Part shown: one piece after another, positions 63,414 to 64,000 of the stretch
Position numbering within the stretch: the first letter of the stretch is position 1
Layout of the letters: each line of letters begins with the position of its first letter
Assembly: GCA_044464485.1 (NCBI GenBank)
Contig: JBIQLG010000001.1
Span: 62,001-126,000 of the forward strand
DNA length: 64,000 nucleotides
Direction of reading: 5' to 3'
DNA from: Terrimesophilobacter sp044464485
GTDB lineage: Bacteria; Actinomycetota; Actinomycetes; Actinomycetales; Microbacteriaceae
Program-made: the position numbers and the translations under genes
Notes under the pieces: generated by a model
The model's input: the letters and a program-made list of their open reading frames with translations, nothing else
Told to the model about the DNA's origin: nothing
Database searches by the model: none

Positions 63414-64000
63414 TCAGCTCGCGCGGAGACGATCCCGGATGTCCGCCAGCTGGCGAGGCAAAGCTGCCGGAAGCCGATCCCCGAACGCCGCAAAGAACTC
63501 TTCTGTGCCGTCGAGTTCGTCGAGCCATGCCTGCGAATCGATGGAAAACAGTTCGTTCCAATCAGCGTCGGACACGTCAAGACCGTCACGGTCGACTCCG
63601 CCGTCGCGCGGAACGAGGCCCAGCGGCGTGTCCTGTGCGCCCGTCTGAGCGTCGACACGATTCAGAATCCACGCGATGACACGCGAGTTCTCGGCAAATC
63701 CGGGCCACAGGAAGCGACCGTCGTCGCCCTTGCGGAACCAGTTCACCTGGAAAATTCGCGGAACTACCGCATTGGATCGAAGCGACTCGCCCATCTCGAG
63801 CCAGTGGGCCCAGTGGTCTGCCATGTTGTATCCGCAGAACGGCATCATGGCGAACGGGTCACGACGCAGTTCTCCCACCTTGCCTTCGGCGGCCGCGGTG
63901 CGTTCCGACGAGATCGTCGCGCCCATGTAGACACCGTGTTCCCAGTCGCGCGCTTCCACGACGAGCGGCACATTGTGCGCGCGCCGGCCACCGAAGATGA
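63414..64000 (-). CDS. pckG: Phosphoenolpyruvate carboxykinase (GTP), C-terminal part (runs off window)
   Basis: The last 195 or so residues of a GTP-type PEPCK, which converts oxaloacetate to phosphoenolpyruvate. Just inside the edge lies IFGGRRAHNVPLVVEARDWE, followed by GATISSERTAAAEGKVGELR, FAMMPFCGYNMADHWAHWLE, QVNWFRKGDDGRFLWPGFAE and NSRVIAWILNRVD, all typical of this class. The upstream part with the kinase loop and PEP site is outside the window. Confidence 0.95.
   Translation of the reverse strand, partial: IFGGRRAHNVPLVVEARDWEHGVYMGATISSERTAAAEGKVGELRRDPFAMMPFCGYNMADHWAHWLEMGESLRSNAVVPRIFQVNWFRKGDDGRFLWPGFAENSRVIAWILNRVDAQTGAQDTPLGLVPRDGGVDRDGLDVSDADWNELFSIDSQAWLDELDGTEEFFAAFGDRLPAALPRQLADIRDRLRAS

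Noticed and set aside
1..64000. tRNA genes, rRNA genes, CRISPR arrays, prophage
   Set aside because: Reading the gaps between genes showed no cloverleaf with conserved T-loop, no regularly spaced repeats and no phage-type genes. A covariance-model scan would be needed to exclude a short RNA fully.

Overview
The window reads as chromosomal DNA of a high-GC actinobacterium, most probably Microbacteriaceae. Supporting signs are the block ffh ... rpsP-khpA-rimM-trmD ... rplS-lepB-rnhB-DUF2469 ... yraN-comM-dprA ... xerC ... rpsB-tsf-pyrH ... frr-cdsA, F420-type luciferase-like oxidoreductases, GlgE-type glucan synthesis, a MshA-like glycosyltransferase, a GTP-type PEP carboxykinase, and very frequent GGATGC/GCATCC hexamers. 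I saw no tRNA, rRNA, CRISPR array, prophage or intact insertion sequence. The family assignment is an inference from gene order and sequence flavour.

Layout. 1-1.2 kb: 5' part of an Mrp-type antiporter subunit A with a KhtT-like regulatory protein. 1.3-11.2 kb: membrane protein, gamma carbonic anhydrase, two luciferase-like oxidoreductases, ffh, a NarL-type two-component pair, and an EamA exporter. 11.3-33.3 kb: the translation, secretion and cell-envelope core, interrupted by map, an amine-oxidase-like flavoprotein with a cupin, a phosphodiesterase and two small transporters. 33.4-39 kb: AI-2E family transporter, a long coiled-coil DivIVA/FilP-like protein, an envelope protein with an internal lipoprotein signal, and a thioredoxin-fold/TPR protein. 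39-43.2 kb: glgB and glgE. 43.2-47.6 kb: a self-contained secretion cluster of three proteins with SipW-type signal peptides (one carrying a ricin-type lectin), a fourth exported protein with a sortase-like tail, and a dedicated ER/SipW-type signal peptidase. 47.7-50.6 kb: glgP. 50.6-54 kb: LCP ligase and a GntR-controlled ABC operon. 54-61.9 kb: amidase, HExxH protein, glycosyltransferase, flavoprotein disulfide reductase, enoyl-CoA hydratase, arginase-like protein, PspA. 62-64 kb: ECF sigma factor with a likely membrane partner, and the 3' part of pckG.

The most striking pattern is regulatory. Many start codons lie exactly six bases downstream of a -10-like hexamer of the TANNNT type, which predicts leaderless mRNAs. 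In at least six cases the TA of the hexamer is the stop codon of the preceding gene. The best candidate for an under-described system is the SipW-peptidase/matrix-like protein cluster at 43.2-47.6 kb. It is preceded by a 314-base non-coding stretch full of hairpins, contains an attenuator-like element after its first gene, and sits between the glucan-building (glgE-glgB) and glucan-degrading (glgP) genes. Two ribosomal proteins, S16 and S2, carry long tails built from fresh tandem DNA repeats.
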